A stretch of DNA of 34,371 nucleotides. Origin: Lachnospiraceae bacterium (GTDB lineage Bacteria; Bacillota; Clostridia; Lachnospirales; Lachnospiraceae). Shown in pieces: positions 16,135-24,781 of the stretch; position 1 is the first letter of the stretch; every line of letters starts with the position of its first letter. The translations under genes and the position numbers were made by a program. Location of the stretch: NCBI GenBank assembly GCA_017438775.1, contig JAFRUR010000028.1, positions 1 through 34,371 of the forward strand. Reading direction: 5' to 3'. Below the pieces are notes generated by a model. It was not told the DNA's origin. It ran no database searches and saw only the letters and a program-made list of their open reading frames with translations.

Positions 16135-16617
16135 TCAGCCTTTCTCTTCTTTCTCCTGAGGCCGATACGGCACCAGGCTTCGGACGGCATCCAGGATCTT
16201 GACGTAGCCTGTGCAGCGGCAGAAATTGCCGCTCATGGCTTCCACGATCTCCTCCTCCGTGGGCTCCGGATTCTTCTCCAGAAGGGCCTTGGCCGTCAAA
16301 ATCATGCCCGGCGTGCAGAAGCCGCACTGCACGGCTCCGGCATCCACAAAGGCCTGTTGAATCGGATGGACGTGGGCAGCGTCGCCCAGCCCCTCGATCG
16401 TTTCCACTCTGCGGCCCTCGCACACAAGCGCCGGTGTGATGCAGGAGCGAAACGGAAGTCCGTCGACCAGTACCGTGCAGGCTCCGCACTCACCCGAGCA
16501 GCAGGATTTCTTTGTCCCGGTCAGGTGAAGTCGGTCACGAAGGAGGTCGATCAGCATCGTATCCTCTTCTGCCTGCACTTCTTTCTCGACACCGTTGACC
16601 CATAACCTCATGACCAT
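16135..16617 (-). CDS. xdhC: Molybdenum hydroxylase, [2Fe-2S] subunit (XdhC/CoxS type)
   Basis: A 160-residue small subunit that carries two [2Fe-2S] clusters and passes electrons from the molybdenum site to FAD. The plant-ferredoxin-type ligands are C39, C44, C47 and C59 ([12 protein letters not shown]), with an extra Cys at 40 replacing the usual Gly. The second cluster uses C98, C101, C133 and C135 ([16 protein letters not shown]). Length matches E. coli XdhC (about 159). The ATG at 16617 follows AAGGAG and overlaps the FAD-subunit gene by 10 bases. It is the last gene of the minus-strand xdh-like operon. The natural substrate is not certain. Confidence 0.95.
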   Translation of the reverse strand: MVMRLWVNGVEKEVQAEEDTMLIDLLRDRLHLTGTKKSCCSGECGACTVLVDGLPFRSCITPALVCEGRRVETIEGLGDAAHVHPIQQAFVDAGAVQCGFCTPGMILTAKALLEKNPEPTEEEIVEAMSGNFCRCTGYVKILDAVRSLVPYRPQEKEEKG

Positions 16618-17453
16618 TGCCAGTCTCCTTCTTGCGCCTGTGCTTCACGGATGGCACGCCTCACCATAGGCGTCACCACATATCGCTTGTAAGCGCGTCG
16701 CGGATTCGCCTCAGCCGGGAATGCACCTTCCAATGCAGCCTCTGCCTCATCCGGTGTCTTTCCGGACACGATCTCCTCAAATGTCCCGGAACGGAACGGG
16801 ACCGCATTCACGGCTCCGATGGCAATTCTCGGATCCCGAATCCTGCCCTCATCAAGGAGATAGGATACCGCAGACGAAACACGACTGATATCCTGTCCCC
16901 TCCTCCGTCCGAGTTTCACAAAGGCGCTGTGCTGACCTTTCACCAACGGGATGCGGATCTCCGCGATCAGTTCACTCTTCTCCCGCACAGTCTTTCCCAC
17001 GCCCAGATAGAACTCTGACAGAGGTACTGTTCTCATTCCCGCGGCGCTGACAAGATCTGCCTCCGCACCCAGCGCGAGCAGAATCAGGTTAAAGTCCCCG
17101 GCGGGCGATGCCGTGCCCATATTTCCGGCAGGCGTGCCCATATTGCGGATCGGAGGGCTCGCCAGATTTGAAAGAGCCTGGCCGATGCACGGAAACGCGG
17201 AGATATCCGGACAGGCGCCGAGTTCCGTATATGTCACAGCGCCTCCGAAGCACAGAGTGCCGTCCCGCACTTCGATCTTCTTCAGTTCCGGCAATCCGCC
17301 GATATACATGAACCGGGGTGATATCAGTTTTCCTTCGTTGACATCGACCATCAGGTCCGTCCCGCCGTTGAGAGGAAGAACGTCCGGGGCATCCCGAAGG
17401 ATCGTCAGCGCTTCCTCCAGCGTCTGCGGTCTCATAAGGGAAAACTTTTTCAT
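16608..17453 (-). CDS. xdhB: Molybdenum hydroxylase, FAD subunit (XdhB/CoxM type)
   Basis: A 281-residue FAD-binding subunit of the xanthine-dehydrogenase family. It starts with FSLMRPQTLEEAL, has the FAD motif PLNGGTDLMVD near residue 30-40 and the second flavin motif NMGTPAGNMGTASPAGD near 105-125, and ends with the CO-dehydrogenase flavoprotein C-terminal domain. Length is close to E. coli XdhB (about 292). Its ATG lies in an ATGA overlap with the large-subunit gene, preceded by GGGAGG, so translation is coupled. The gene order Mo, FAD, Fe-S is the same as in E. coli xdhABC. Confidence 0.95.
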   Translation of the reverse strand: MKKFSLMRPQTLEEALTILRDAPDVLPLNGGTDLMVDVNEGKLISPRFMYIGGLPELKKIEVRDGTLCFGGAVTYTELGACPDISAFPCIGQALSNLASPPIRNMGTPAGNMGTASPAGDFNLILLALGAEADLVSAAGMRTVPLSEFYLGVGKTVREKSELIAEIRIPLVKGQHSAFVKLGRRRGQDISRVSSAVSYLLDEGRIRDPRIAIGAVNAVPFRSGTFEEIVSGKTPDEAEAALEGAFPAEANPRRAYKRYVVTPMVRRAIREAQAQEGDWQWS

Positions 17454-19783
17454 GACGTCTGTCCTCCCTCTTTTGCTTTGTAAATCCCGGTGATCACCCG
17501 CTCCGGCGTAAAGGGAATGCGGTTCAGTTTTACCCCGTCCGACGCGTTCCGAATGGCCTCCCGCACCGCAGGGGCCGTTGCCACAAGCGGCGGCTCGCCC
17601 ACTCCCTTCGCTCCGAAAGGCCCCATGCAGTTGGCGGCCTCCACGATGATGGACGTCATCTGCGGCAGATCTTTAAAGCCAAGAATAACGTAATCCTTCA
17701 TGGAGTCGTTCGAGACGACGCCTTTCTTATACTCGACACCCTCCGTGAGGGCGTATCCAAGTCCCATGACGGCGCCGCCCTCCATCTGTCCCTCGACGAG
17801 CTGAGGATTCAGGGCGTGGCCGATGTCGCAGGCAAGGACGGATCGCAGAAGCTCGATCTCTCCCGTTTCCACATCCAGAAGAAGGTCGATTCCCTGGCAG
17901 CCAAAGGAGTACGTGTGCATGGAGTTTCCGCCTTTGGGCCCGAAGCCGATATCGACCGGGGGATACCAGATTCCTACGGCGCTCTGCGGGATGGCCTGCG
18001 TAGCAGCCATGTAGATCGCGCGCCGCAGCGGGATCTCCTGTCCATCCGGCGCCGCAAAAACACCCTTCGCATACGTCACTTCCTCCGGGCTGCAGCCGAC
18101 TCCGTGAGCGACCGCTTCCGTAAACCCTGCCAGAAGCTTCCGGCAGGCATCCAGAATGGCGTTGCCGACAAAGGTGGTGGACCGCGAAGCCACCGTCGGG
18201 CCGGAATCCGGAGACAGGAACGTGTCCGGAAGAGGAACGTTTACCGTTTCCACGGGCACCCCCAGCGCCTCGGCCGCAATCTGTGCCATAACAGTCTGGG
18301 CGCCCTGCCCCATCTCTGTTGTGCTGATTCCCACCTCGACCGAGGCGTCGCGATTCACGTGGACCACGCACATGGCTCCCTCAGACTTATAAGGCATGCC
18401 CGTACCGTAGATGTAGGCAGCCAGCCCCATACCACGCCTCTGCGACGGACGCACAGGGTGCTTCGGCATGAACGGTTTATCCAGTTCGGCCTTCACCTTA
18501 TCCATGCACTCCTCAAGGCCCAGGCCGTTTTCTTCGGTCAGGACCTGTCCGAAGGACGTCGGCCGCTCCGGCGTGATCATGTTAAGTTTTCGGATGGCAA
18601 CCGGATCCATATTCAGCCGATGCGCCAGTTCATTCATCTGGCTCTCGCCCGCAAAGTGAATCTGCGGGGCGCCGAAGCCGCGCATCGCAGCCCCGTACGG
18701 GTGGTTCGTGAATACGGCCCGGGATCGTATCCGCACATTCTCCACAGAGTACGGGCCCGCTGCGTACAGCACGGTGCGCTGTGCGACGGCATGCGGACCT
18801 CCCGTCAGTCCGCTCATGGACTGATAGGCGCCCTTATCCAGTATGATGTCGATATCCAGGCCGATGACCCGTCCGTCTTTTGTGGCAGCCATGCGATGAT
18901 GCACATAGGAACCGTGCCGCTTTCCTGTGTAGCGGAAGACTTCCTCTGCCGTAAATTCAGAATAGACCTTCCGGCGCGTCTTCATAGCCAGAAGTCCCGC
19001 GATGACGGCCAAATCGCAGCAGGAATCCTCTTTGCCTCCAAAGCCGCCTCCGACGTAAGGAGAAATGAATCTCACACGGCTCTCCGGAAGTCCGAAGACC
19101 GGGGCGAGAGCACGGAGCGTCGAATACACGGCCTGCTGCGGCGCCACGATCTCCAGAACATCCGTATCATCCACCCATCTGGCGATACAGCAGTCGGGTT
19201 CCAGGTACACATGCTCGATCTGCGGCGTCTCGAAATCGTCTTCCAATATGATATCCGCCTCTGCGAAAGCCGCATCGACATCGCCCCGGTCCAGTGTGAC
19301 CTCTGCCATCACCTTGGCATTACCGGTCACAGGATGGTTTTCATGGATCGGAGGCACATCGTCGCGAAGCGCCTCGCGGGGATCTTCCACCACAGGAAGA
19401 GCCTCATACTCCGCCTCGATCAACGCTGCGGCCTCCTCCGCGATCTCTTTTGTCTCCGCGGCGATGAAGGCGATCGGATCACCCTCATACAAAATCATAT
19501 TTTCCGCGATCACCGGCTTGTCGGCACAGAAAATCCCATACTTTTTTGCCGCAGGCAGGTCCTTCGCCGTCATCACACAGACAACGCCCGGGAGGGCTTC
19601 CGCTTTCGCAGCGTCCACCCTCAGGATCCTGGCGTGGGCCATGCCGGAGAATACCGCCTTGCCCCAAAGCATGTCCGCAGTCCGGTAATCTGCTGTATAC
19701 TTCGCCCTGCCCTGCGCCTTTACGAGCGCATCCCGGCGGGGCATCCTTCGCCCAATGTATTTTTCTTTCCGAGACTTTTCCAT
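17450..19783 (-). CDS. xdhA: Molybdenum hydroxylase, molybdopterin-binding large subunit (XdhA/CoxL type)
   Basis: A 777-residue catalytic subunit carrying the molybdopterin cytosine dinucleotide cofactor. Motifs visible include GRAKYTADY at the N-terminus, PYVGGGFGGKED, PYGAAMRGFGAPQ, TEMGQGAQTVMAQIAAEALG and VASRSTTFVGNA. The catalytic base is E730 in AKGVGEPPLVATAP. No AYRCSFR loop of CO dehydrogenase is present, so a purine- or N-heterocycle-type hydroxylase is more likely. The ATG at 19783 follows GGAGG. A sigma-54 type promoter lies 32 bases or so upstream of the start. E. coli xdhABC is also followed by a sigma-54 activator gene (ygeV), which supports a purine-related role, but the substrate is unproven and cofactor-maturation genes are not in view. 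Confidence 0.95.
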   Translation of the reverse strand: MEKSRKEKYIGRRMPRRDALVKAQGRAKYTADYRTADMLWGKAVFSGMAHARILRVDAAKAEALPGVVCVMTAKDLPAAKKYGIFCADKPVIAENMILYEGDPIAFIAAETKEIAEEAAALIEAEYEALPVVEDPREALRDDVPPIHENHPVTGNAKVMAEVTLDRGDVDAAFAEADIILEDDFETPQIEHVYLEPDCCIARWVDDTDVLEIVAPQQAVYSTLRALAPVFGLPESRVRFISPYVGGGFGGKEDSCCDLAVIAGLLAMKTRRKVYSEFTAEEVFRYTGKRHGSYVHHRMAATKDGRVIGLDIDIILDKGAYQSMSGLTGGPHAVAQRTVLYAAGPYSVENVRIRSRAVFTNHPYGAAMRGFGAPQIHFAGESQMNELAHRLNMDPVAIRKLNMITPERPTSFGQVLTEENGLGLEECMDKVKAELDKPFMPKHPVRPSQRRGMGLAAYIYGTGMPYKSEGAMCVVHVNRDASVEVGISTTEMGQGAQTVMAQIAAEALGVPVETVNVPLPDTFLSPDSGPTVASRSTTFVGNAILDACRKLLAGFTEAVAHGVGCSPEEVTYAKGVFAAPDGQEIPLRRAIYMAATQAIPQSAVGIWYPPVDIGFGPKGGNSMHTYSFGCQGIDLLLDVETGEIELLRSVLACDIGHALNPQLVEGQMEGGAVMGLGYALTEGVEYKKGVVSNDSMKDYVILGFKDLPQMTSIIVEAANCMGPFGAKGVGEPPLVATAPAVREAIRNASDGVKLNRIPFTPERVITGIYKAKEGGQTS

Positions 19784-19826
19784 ACCGCCCTCCTGGCTTT
19801 GCGAAAGGAACTCTCACTATTCTTGA

Positions 19827-19841
19827 GCAAGTTTCATGCCA
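19827..19841 (-). promoter_or_regulatory. Sigma-54 promoter of the xdh operon
   Basis: Minus strand: TTGGCAT-GAAA-CTTGCT, with GG and GC exactly 10 bases apart. The -24 element (TGGCAT) is at 19836-19841 and the -12 TTGC at 19827-19830. It differs from the TGGCAC-N5-TTGCW consensus at one base. Start would be near 19815, giving a leader of about 32 bases. Confidence 0.8.
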
Positions 19842-19857
19842 ACTTGCCCGTAAGCCT

Positions 19858-19873
19858 TGGCACCTTTCTTGCT
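19858..19873 (+). promoter_or_regulatory. Sigma-54 promoter of the APC permease
   Basis: TTGGCAC-CTTT-CTTGCT: TGGCAC at 19858-19863 and TTGCT at 19869-19873, GG and GC 10 bases apart, a full match to the -24/-12 consensus. Start would be near 19884, about 26 bases before the permease ATG. It stands back to back with the xdh promoter, with only 16 bases between the -24 elements. Confidence 0.87.
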
Positions 19874-19909
19874 GTAAGAAAATGAGTAATTCTCTCCAGG
19901 AGGTGCATC

Positions 19910-21325
19910 ATGGATTCGTCCCGCAAAAAAGGGGTGTCCGCACTGGACTTCTTCTGCATCGGCTTCGGTGCCATCATCGGTGTCGGCTGGGCCGTTTCGA
20001 TCAACAGTTGGATGACCAGCTGCGGCGGCCCCGTCCCCGCGGCTATCGGATACCTCATTTTGCTTGTGATCCTCATTCCTGTAGGACTCTGTTACGCAGA
20101 ACTGGTTCCGGCCATTCCTGTGGTCGGCGGAGTCATGATCTTCGCGCGAAAGGCTTTCGGTCCCAAAATGGCCATGGTCGCCGGCTGGGCATCGTTGGGC
20201 GGCATGATCTCCATTCTCCCCTGGGAAGCCATCCAGATCACGGACGTTCTGGGATATCTCTTCCCTGCGCTGAAAAACAGTCCGGTCCTGTACACTCTTT
20301 ACGGGTCGGATATCCACCTCTCCACCATTCTCATCGGACTGGCCTGTGCGGTGCTGATGTTCCTTCTGAATATCAAAGGCCTGAAGGCTGCCGCAACAGC
20401 CCAGAAGATCCTCTGCCTTGTTCTGATCGCATGTGCCGTCATCGGCGGGGCCGCAGCTCTGCTTGCCGGCTCTCCGTCCAATCTGACTCCGGTTTATGAC
20501 GTCTCCGACCCGGCCATCTACGGCCCCGGCCTTGTGACGGTCACCCATAAGACATTTCTCGGTGCCTGCTTCGCCATCGTGGCCCAGGCCGCCTTCTTCC
20601 TCTCCGGTTTTGAGACCATTCCGCAGGGAATCGAAGATGCCGGCGGAGACGTGAAGTCCGTCGGAAAGACTGTTGTTCTTTCGGTCGTGCTCGCCTGCCT
20701 CTTCTACGCGGGGCTTCTGATCTGCTTCGGTATCGCCTGGCCCTGGAAACAGTTTGCCGGCATGGAACGGCCCGCAACTGCCAGTCTCTTTCTCTACCTC
20801 TATCCCGGCGCGGTTGGCAGGACCCTTTACTGGGTACTGGTCATCGGTGCCATCGCGGGCCTCTTTACTTCCTGGAACGGCTTCTTTACTGCGGCAGCCA
20901 ACCTGACAATGAGCATGTCCCGGGAACATCTTCTCCCGGCCTTCCTGGGCAAGCAGACCGCAGACGGCATCGCCATCCGTGGCCAGATCGCATGTCTGAT
21001 TCTCTCCATCCTGGGTCCCTTCCTGGGCCCCAACCTGATCGACGCCATCACCTGTTTTTCCGCGATCACCTTCTCGATCTCCTGGGGCATGTGTGCCTGG
21101 TCCATGGTCTTCCTGAGGAAAAAAGCGCCGGAAATACCGCGGCCTTACCGCATGCCAGGCGGCCTTCCGGCCGGCCTCTTCGCAGCCATCGCGATGACCC
21201 TCGTAGTCGCATTCATGCTGCTGCCATTCAGTCCCTTCTACGTGGGGTCCCTTTCCGTAATGGCCTTCGCGGGCTGGTCTCTTCTGGGCGCTGTCCTCTA
21301 TGCGATTTCGCGGGCAGCTAGGTAA
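19910..21325 (+). CDS. APC-superfamily amino acid/polyamine-type permease
   Basis: A 471-residue transporter with about 12 membrane segments. It has the APC N-terminal signature (FFCIGFGAIIGVGWAVSIN in parts: FFCIGFGAIIGVGW) and a long hydrophobic core (FLSGFETIPQGIEDAGGD is the conserved cytoplasmic loop region). It is a secondary importer, usually proton- or sodium-coupled, of amino acids or related amines. The ATG follows CCAGGAGG. It is divergent from the xdh operon under a strong sigma-54 promoter, so its cargo is probably a substrate, product or companion nutrient of the pathway. Specificity cannot be assigned from sequence. Confidence 0.9.
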   Translation: MDSSRKKGVSALDFFCIGFGAIIGVGWAVSINSWMTSCGGPVPAAIGYLILLVILIPVGLCYAELVPAIPVVGGVMIFARKAFGPKMAMVAGWASLGGMISILPWEAIQITDVLGYLFPALKNSPVLYTLYGSDIHLSTILIGLACAVLMFLLNIKGLKAAATAQKILCLVLIACAVIGGAAALLAGSPSNLTPVYDVSDPAIYGPGLVTVTHKTFLGACFAIVAQAAFFLSGFETIPQGIEDAGGDVKSVGKTVVLSVVLACLFYAGLLICFGIAWPWKQFAGMERPATASLFLYLYPGAVGRTLYWVLVIGAIAGLFTSWNGFFTAAANLTMSMSREHLLPAFLGKQTADGIAIRGQIACLILSILGPFLGPNLIDAITCFSAITFSISWGMCAWSMVFLRKKAPEIPRPYRMPGGLPAGLFAAIAMTLVVAFMLLPFSPFYVGSLSVMAFAGWSLLGAVLYAISRAAR

Positions 21326-21374
21326 CCCTCATTCACGAAAGCCGTTCATGCCGTCACAAATCCTTTTTCCCGGC

Positions 21375-21421
21375 AAAAAAGCCGGCCCGGTGCAGTCCTC
21401 TGCTTCGCGGCCGGCTTTTTT
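21375..21421. terminator. Bidirectional terminator between permease and rpoN
   Basis: AAAAAAGCCGGCC (21375-21387) pairs with GGCCGGCTTTTTT (21409-21421). It ends the plus-strand permease message and the minus-strand rpoN message, whose stop codon lies four bases away. Confidence 0.85.
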
Positions 21422-21424
21422 ACA

Positions 21425-22777
21425 TCACGAATTGACTCGGGTTCTTCTTTCCCTCGAAGATGGATATCCCATGAGTTCCCGGTGCTTTGCGACAGCCCTG
21501 CGGGAGATCACGATTCCCTCGCGCCCGAGCATCCCCCGCAGCACTTCGTCCGAATACGGGGCTTTCTTGTCCTCTTCCGCAATCAGCGCTGCGATCCTGT
21601 TTCGAATGACCAGAATGGACGTCGATGTTCCCTCCCCGTTCGCATATCCTCTCGAAAACAGCGATCGAATGGGAACGGTTTTTCCCTTCCAGACCACACT
21701 TTTCCCCTGAACGATTCGGCTGATGGTGGAGATGTCCACATGCAGTGCTTCCGCCATGTCCCGCAGCGTCATCGGCCGAATGGGACCGTCTGTATAAAAG
21801 AAGTCCTTCTGAAAGGTGACCAGGGCTCGCAGGAACTGTTCCATGGTGCTCTCCCGCCGTTCCACACAACGGATCATCTCGCGGGCGTTTTCTTTCTTTT
21901 CCCGGATGTAGTCTTCTGTCTCCCTGTCCAGTTTTTGTCCGCGTAGATTCTTCTCCATGTCGGCAAGACGCACCTGCGGATATGTGTGATTTAAGCGAAT
22001 TACAACAGTCTCGCCTTCCAGACGTATGGCGGCATCCGGTATTTCAAACTGTGTCGGACGCCCGTCCGAAAAGCCTCGGGACGGGATGGGATTCAGTTCC
22101 CGCACAAGTTCCGCGGCACAATTCAGGCGTTCTTCGTCCCCTTCCGTCAACGTGAGCAGAGCATCGAGATCTCCCTCTGCCAGTTCTTTCAGTCCGCCCA
22201 GGATGAGCCGGATGGCGTCCTTTGCCTCCTCCGGTGATATGTCTCCGGGAGTCTGCCGCCGTGCGATCTGCAGGAGCAGGCATTCTTCCACCGTACGCGC
22301 ACCGATTCCGGCAGGTTCCAGGTTCTGGACGATTCGCAGAGCCTCGGCCGTCTCACGAGCATCAGCCGAAGGACCAAACAGATCACTCAGCGACTCCTCC
22401 AGATATCCCCAGTCATTCAGAGACCATACGATATAACAACAAGCCTGGTAAAGCGAAGGAGACAGTCTTTCCTCCGACAGCTGCTCCAACAGGACATCCG
22501 TGAAAGACAGCTCTTTCTCCTCATCCGTGACAGGACGGAACACTTCCCGGCTGCCCGTGCCCCTCTTTGGGCGCGGGAAATAGTCGGCATCCTCGAACTG
22601 GATAGCCGCTTCCCTGTCGTAGTCCCTCTCCAAAAACGGATTGGATTCCAACGCGTCTTTGAGACAGGTCTCCAATTCCTCCAGGGTCATGTGCAGCATT
22701 CGGAGGGACTGGAGAACGTTCGGATTGACGGTCTGGTTCTGGGTGGGACGCTGGATGATGTCGTTTCTGATCTCCAT
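21425..22777 (-). CDS. rpoN: RNA polymerase sigma-54 factor RpoN
   Basis: A 450-residue sigma-54. The N-terminal region (TQNQTVNPNVLQSLRMLHMT in parts: NQTVNPNVLQSLRMLHMT) is the activator-interacting region I with its Leu/Gln pattern. The core-binding region follows (LLQIARRQTPGDIS, GIGARTVEECLLLQ). The helix-turn-helix reads DISTISRIVQGKSVVWKGK, and the RpoN box SRRAVAKHRE is at 425-434, compared with the usual ARRTVAKYRE, so three of ten positions differ. Its start has no close ribosome site; an AGGAGGGAG lies behind an intervening hairpin. It follows ridA by 55 bases and may be co-transcribed with yjiH-ridA. Confidence 0.95.
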   Translation of the reverse strand: MEIRNDIIQRPTQNQTVNPNVLQSLRMLHMTLEELETCLKDALESNPFLERDYDREAAIQFEDADYFPRPKRGTGSREVFRPVTDEEKELSFTDVLLEQLSEERLSPSLYQACCYIVWSLNDWGYLEESLSDLFGPSADARETAEALRIVQNLEPAGIGARTVEECLLLQIARRQTPGDISPEEAKDAIRLILGGLKELAEGDLDALLTLTEGDEERLNCAAELVRELNPIPSRGFSDGRPTQFEIPDAAIRLEGETVVIRLNHTYPQVRLADMEKNLRGQKLDRETEDYIREKKENAREMIRCVERRESTMEQFLRALVTFQKDFFYTDGPIRPMTLRDMAEALHVDISTISRIVQGKSVVWKGKTVPIRSLFSRGYANGEGTSTSILVIRNRIAALIAEEDKKAPYSDEVLRGMLGREGIVISRRAVAKHRELMGYPSSRERRTRVNS

Positions 22778-22789
22778 GAACCCGTAAAA

Positions 22790-22826
22790 GGCCGCGCACG
22801 TTTTGCGGTGCGCGGCCCTCCCTCCT
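22790..22826 (-). promoter_or_regulatory. Hairpin and ribosome-site region before rpoN
   Basis: GGCCGCGCAC (22790-22799) and GTGCGCGGCC (22808-22817) form a perfect 10-bp stem. On the minus strand it lies between AGGAGGGAG (22818-22826) and the rpoN ATG, with a CTTTTA run behind it. It may be a leaky terminator after ridA, or a structure that brings the distant ribosome site close to the start. Confidence 0.55.
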
Positions 22827-22832
22827 GTCAGT

Positions 22833-23222
22833 TTACTTGAGGACGGCGATTCCCATCATTTCGACTTTGATGCCGCCGTACAGCTTCGCGACCTGGACTG
22901 TCGCCCTTGTGGGGCAATCGGAAACTTCCGGTTTGAACACCTCGTCAAACCCCCGGTTGTAACCCTCATACTCGTCGTAGTCGGTGATAAAGACCGTGAG
23001 CTGTGCGATGTCATTCAACGTTCCTCCGGCCGCTTCGACCAGGGCCTTGACGTTCAGAGCCGTCAGCCTGGTCTGTTCATACATACTTCCAGTACACAGC
23101 GTTCCCGTCTCCGGGTCTCTGGGTCCGGTTCCTGCAATGAAGAGCAGGTTATCAAACTTCAGGCATCTGGAATAAGACGCCTTGGGCTCGGGAAGGGTCG
23201 GAACAGTGATTCTTTCCTTCAT
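22833..23222 (-). CDS. ridA: RidA (YjgF/YER057c/UK114) family protein
   Basis: A 129-residue protein of the RidA family. Members hydrolyse reactive imines/enamines such as 2-aminoacrylate; some, such as RutC in uracil breakdown, serve nucleobase catabolism. The conserved arginine that holds the substrate carboxylate is in CPTRATVQVAKL near residue 107, and the N-terminal part (LFIAGTGPRDPETG) and ITDYDEYEG region are typical. Start at 23222 follows a GGGGTG site. It lies 17 bases after the yjiH-type transporter, within one operon, and before rpoN. Its role may be to detoxify or process a nitrogenous intermediate. Confidence 0.92.
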   Translation of the reverse strand: MKERITVPTLPEPKASYSRCLKFDNLLFIAGTGPRDPETGTLCTGSMYEQTRLTALNVKALVEAAGGTLNDIAQLTVFITDYDEYEGYNRGFDEVFKPEVSDCPTRATVQVAKLYGGIKVEMMGIAVLK

Positions 23223-23239
23223 AAGCAGTCACCCCGTCT

Positions 23240-24631
23240 TTAGAACAGCAGATGTGCCACAAGAGCAGCGATCGGGATAGCAACGATCGTTCTCTCAAGA
23301 TAAACGATCAGCATCTGGCCGAAGTTGATCGGCACCTTGGACTTCATAAGCAGAGCAACGTTTTCGGAAATGTACAGCAGCTGGACCAGCTCGATGACGA
23401 CGATGAAGAAACGCGTCATGGTAGCTTCGCAAAGAGGCGCCAGCGTTGCCGGGATGAACATACCCATGAAACCGATGATGCAGGCGGGGGCAGCAGACGC
23501 AGCCTCAGGGATCTGGAACAACTGCAGGAGCCACTTGACCGGAATGGAGATGTAATCGAACACAGGCGTAAAGCGGGCCACCGCCATGGCGAAGGTACCG
23601 CAGAACATAACCATCGGGTTCAGGTTGAGCCAGATGCTGGCAGTGCTTCTGGCACCGGACTTGACGACACCGCTCCAGGTGGAACGCGCGGCGCGGAGGA
23701 TACCCTGCACGCGGCCCCAAGTCGTCGCCTTGACGCCTTCAGGATGCTGCTCGTTGATGTTCTGGCCGACCTCGGGATTATAGGTGTCGGAAATCTTGCT
23801 CAGCGGCGCGATGCGTGGAAGCAGGATGGCCTCCACGAGGCAGCAAAGAACGACGGTCAGGTAGATCGGAACGAAGTATTCACCGACGCCGGCGGTCTTC
23901 GCACAGACCAGAGCGAAGGGCAGGGAGCAGATGGACCAGCAGCAGGCGATGTTGGCGGCCTCACGGCCGGTGTAGTAACCTTCGTCGTACTGCTTCGTGG
24001 TGATCATGATGCCGACAGTACCGGAACCGATGAAGGACGAAATGCAGTCCAGGGAAGAACGTCCGGGGATCGTAAAGAGCGGCTTCATGAATTTGCGGAG
24101 CAGGGCGCCCACGAAGTCCATGGCGCCGAAGTCCATGAGCAGCGGCAGGAAGAATCCGCAGAACAGGAAGTTCGTAAACAGAGCCGGCATCAGGCTGTTC
24201 AGGGACATGCCGCCGGTGGTGGAAGCGATGATGAACTGAGGACCCTTCTGGAAACGGACCATCCACGCCAGGATGCAGGCCACGATACGAATGATGGTGT
24301 AGGGCCAACTCGGATTGAACAGGTCGTTCAGCACATCGTTCTTATATCCCTTCGGGAAGAAGATCTTGGTGATGATCGCGCTGAGTGCGGAGACCGTAAC
24401 AATGACAAGAGCTGCGCGGATGGTGTTCTGCGTACCCATAAACGCCGTGAGCCAATCGATCAGGAAGCCGACGCCGATCTGGACCGAGCCCTTCCCGGTC
24501 GGATACGGTACAATGAAGAGCAATACACCGATGAGGGACGGAATCAGAAACTTCAGATACGCATTCATCCCATAATACTTGATGGGATCTTTCAACGCTT
24601 CAGGTGCCACTTGTTGATTGTTGTTAGCCAT
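23240..24631 (-). CDS. YjiH-type transporter with nucleoside-recognition (GATE) domains
   Basis: A 463-residue membrane protein with about ten hydrophobic segments. It carries GATE/nucleoside-recognition-like parts (FLLPLLMDFGAMDFVGALLRK in parts: LLMDFGAMDFVGALL, SFIGSGTVGIMITTKQYDEG, and the C-terminal RFFIVVIELVQLLYISE). In E. coli, YjiH and YjiG are separate smaller proteins; the length here fits a joined form. The ATG at 24631 is preceded by GGGGAG; an upstream in-frame start lacks this. A sigma-54 promoter lies about 90 bases before it. It probably moves a nucleoside, base or amino-acid-like compound; the substrate is unproven. Confidence 0.87.
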   Translation of the reverse strand: MANNNQQVAPEALKDPIKYYGMNAYLKFLIPSLIGVLLFIVPYPTGKGSVQIGVGFLIDWLTAFMGTQNTIRAALVIVTVSALSAIITKIFFPKGYKNDVLNDLFNPSWPYTIIRIVACILAWMVRFQKGPQFIIASTTGGMSLNSLMPALFTNFLFCGFFLPLLMDFGAMDFVGALLRKFMKPLFTIPGRSSLDCISSFIGSGTVGIMITTKQYDEGYYTGREAANIACCWSICSLPFALVCAKTAGVGEYFVPIYLTVVLCCLVEAILLPRIAPLSKISDTYNPEVGQNINEQHPEGVKATTWGRVQGILRAARSTWSGVVKSGARSTASIWLNLNPMVMFCGTFAMAVARFTPVFDYISIPVKWLLQLFQIPEAASAAPACIIGFMGMFIPATLAPLCEATMTRFFIVVIELVQLLYISENVALLMKSKVPINFGQMLIVYLERTIVAIPIAALVAHLLF

Positions 24632-24732
24632 GACTGTTTCTCCCCTCTTCTGCCATCTTGCTATGGCGTCTTTTGTGATGCCTCTGAAGAACCGCTGCAA
24701 CTGCGGCTGCGGACATCTCCTAATAATCGGTT

Positions 24733-24748
24733 AGCAAGAAACATGCCA
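24733..24748 (-). promoter_or_regulatory. Sigma-54 promoter of the yjiH-ridA operon
   Basis: Minus strand TTGGCAT-GTTT-CTTGCT: TGGCAT at 24743-24748, TTGCT at 24733-24737, GG and GC 10 bases apart. It is almost the same as the xdh promoter. Start would be near 24722, about 91 bases before the ATG. Confidence 0.82.
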
Positions 24749-24781
24749 AAGCTGTGCAGGGCTTCTGCCCCGCAGTGAAGC

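Noticed and set aside
17816-19885. A 689-codon plus-strand open frame
   Set aside because: Antisense of the xdhA-like gene, which has all family motifs.
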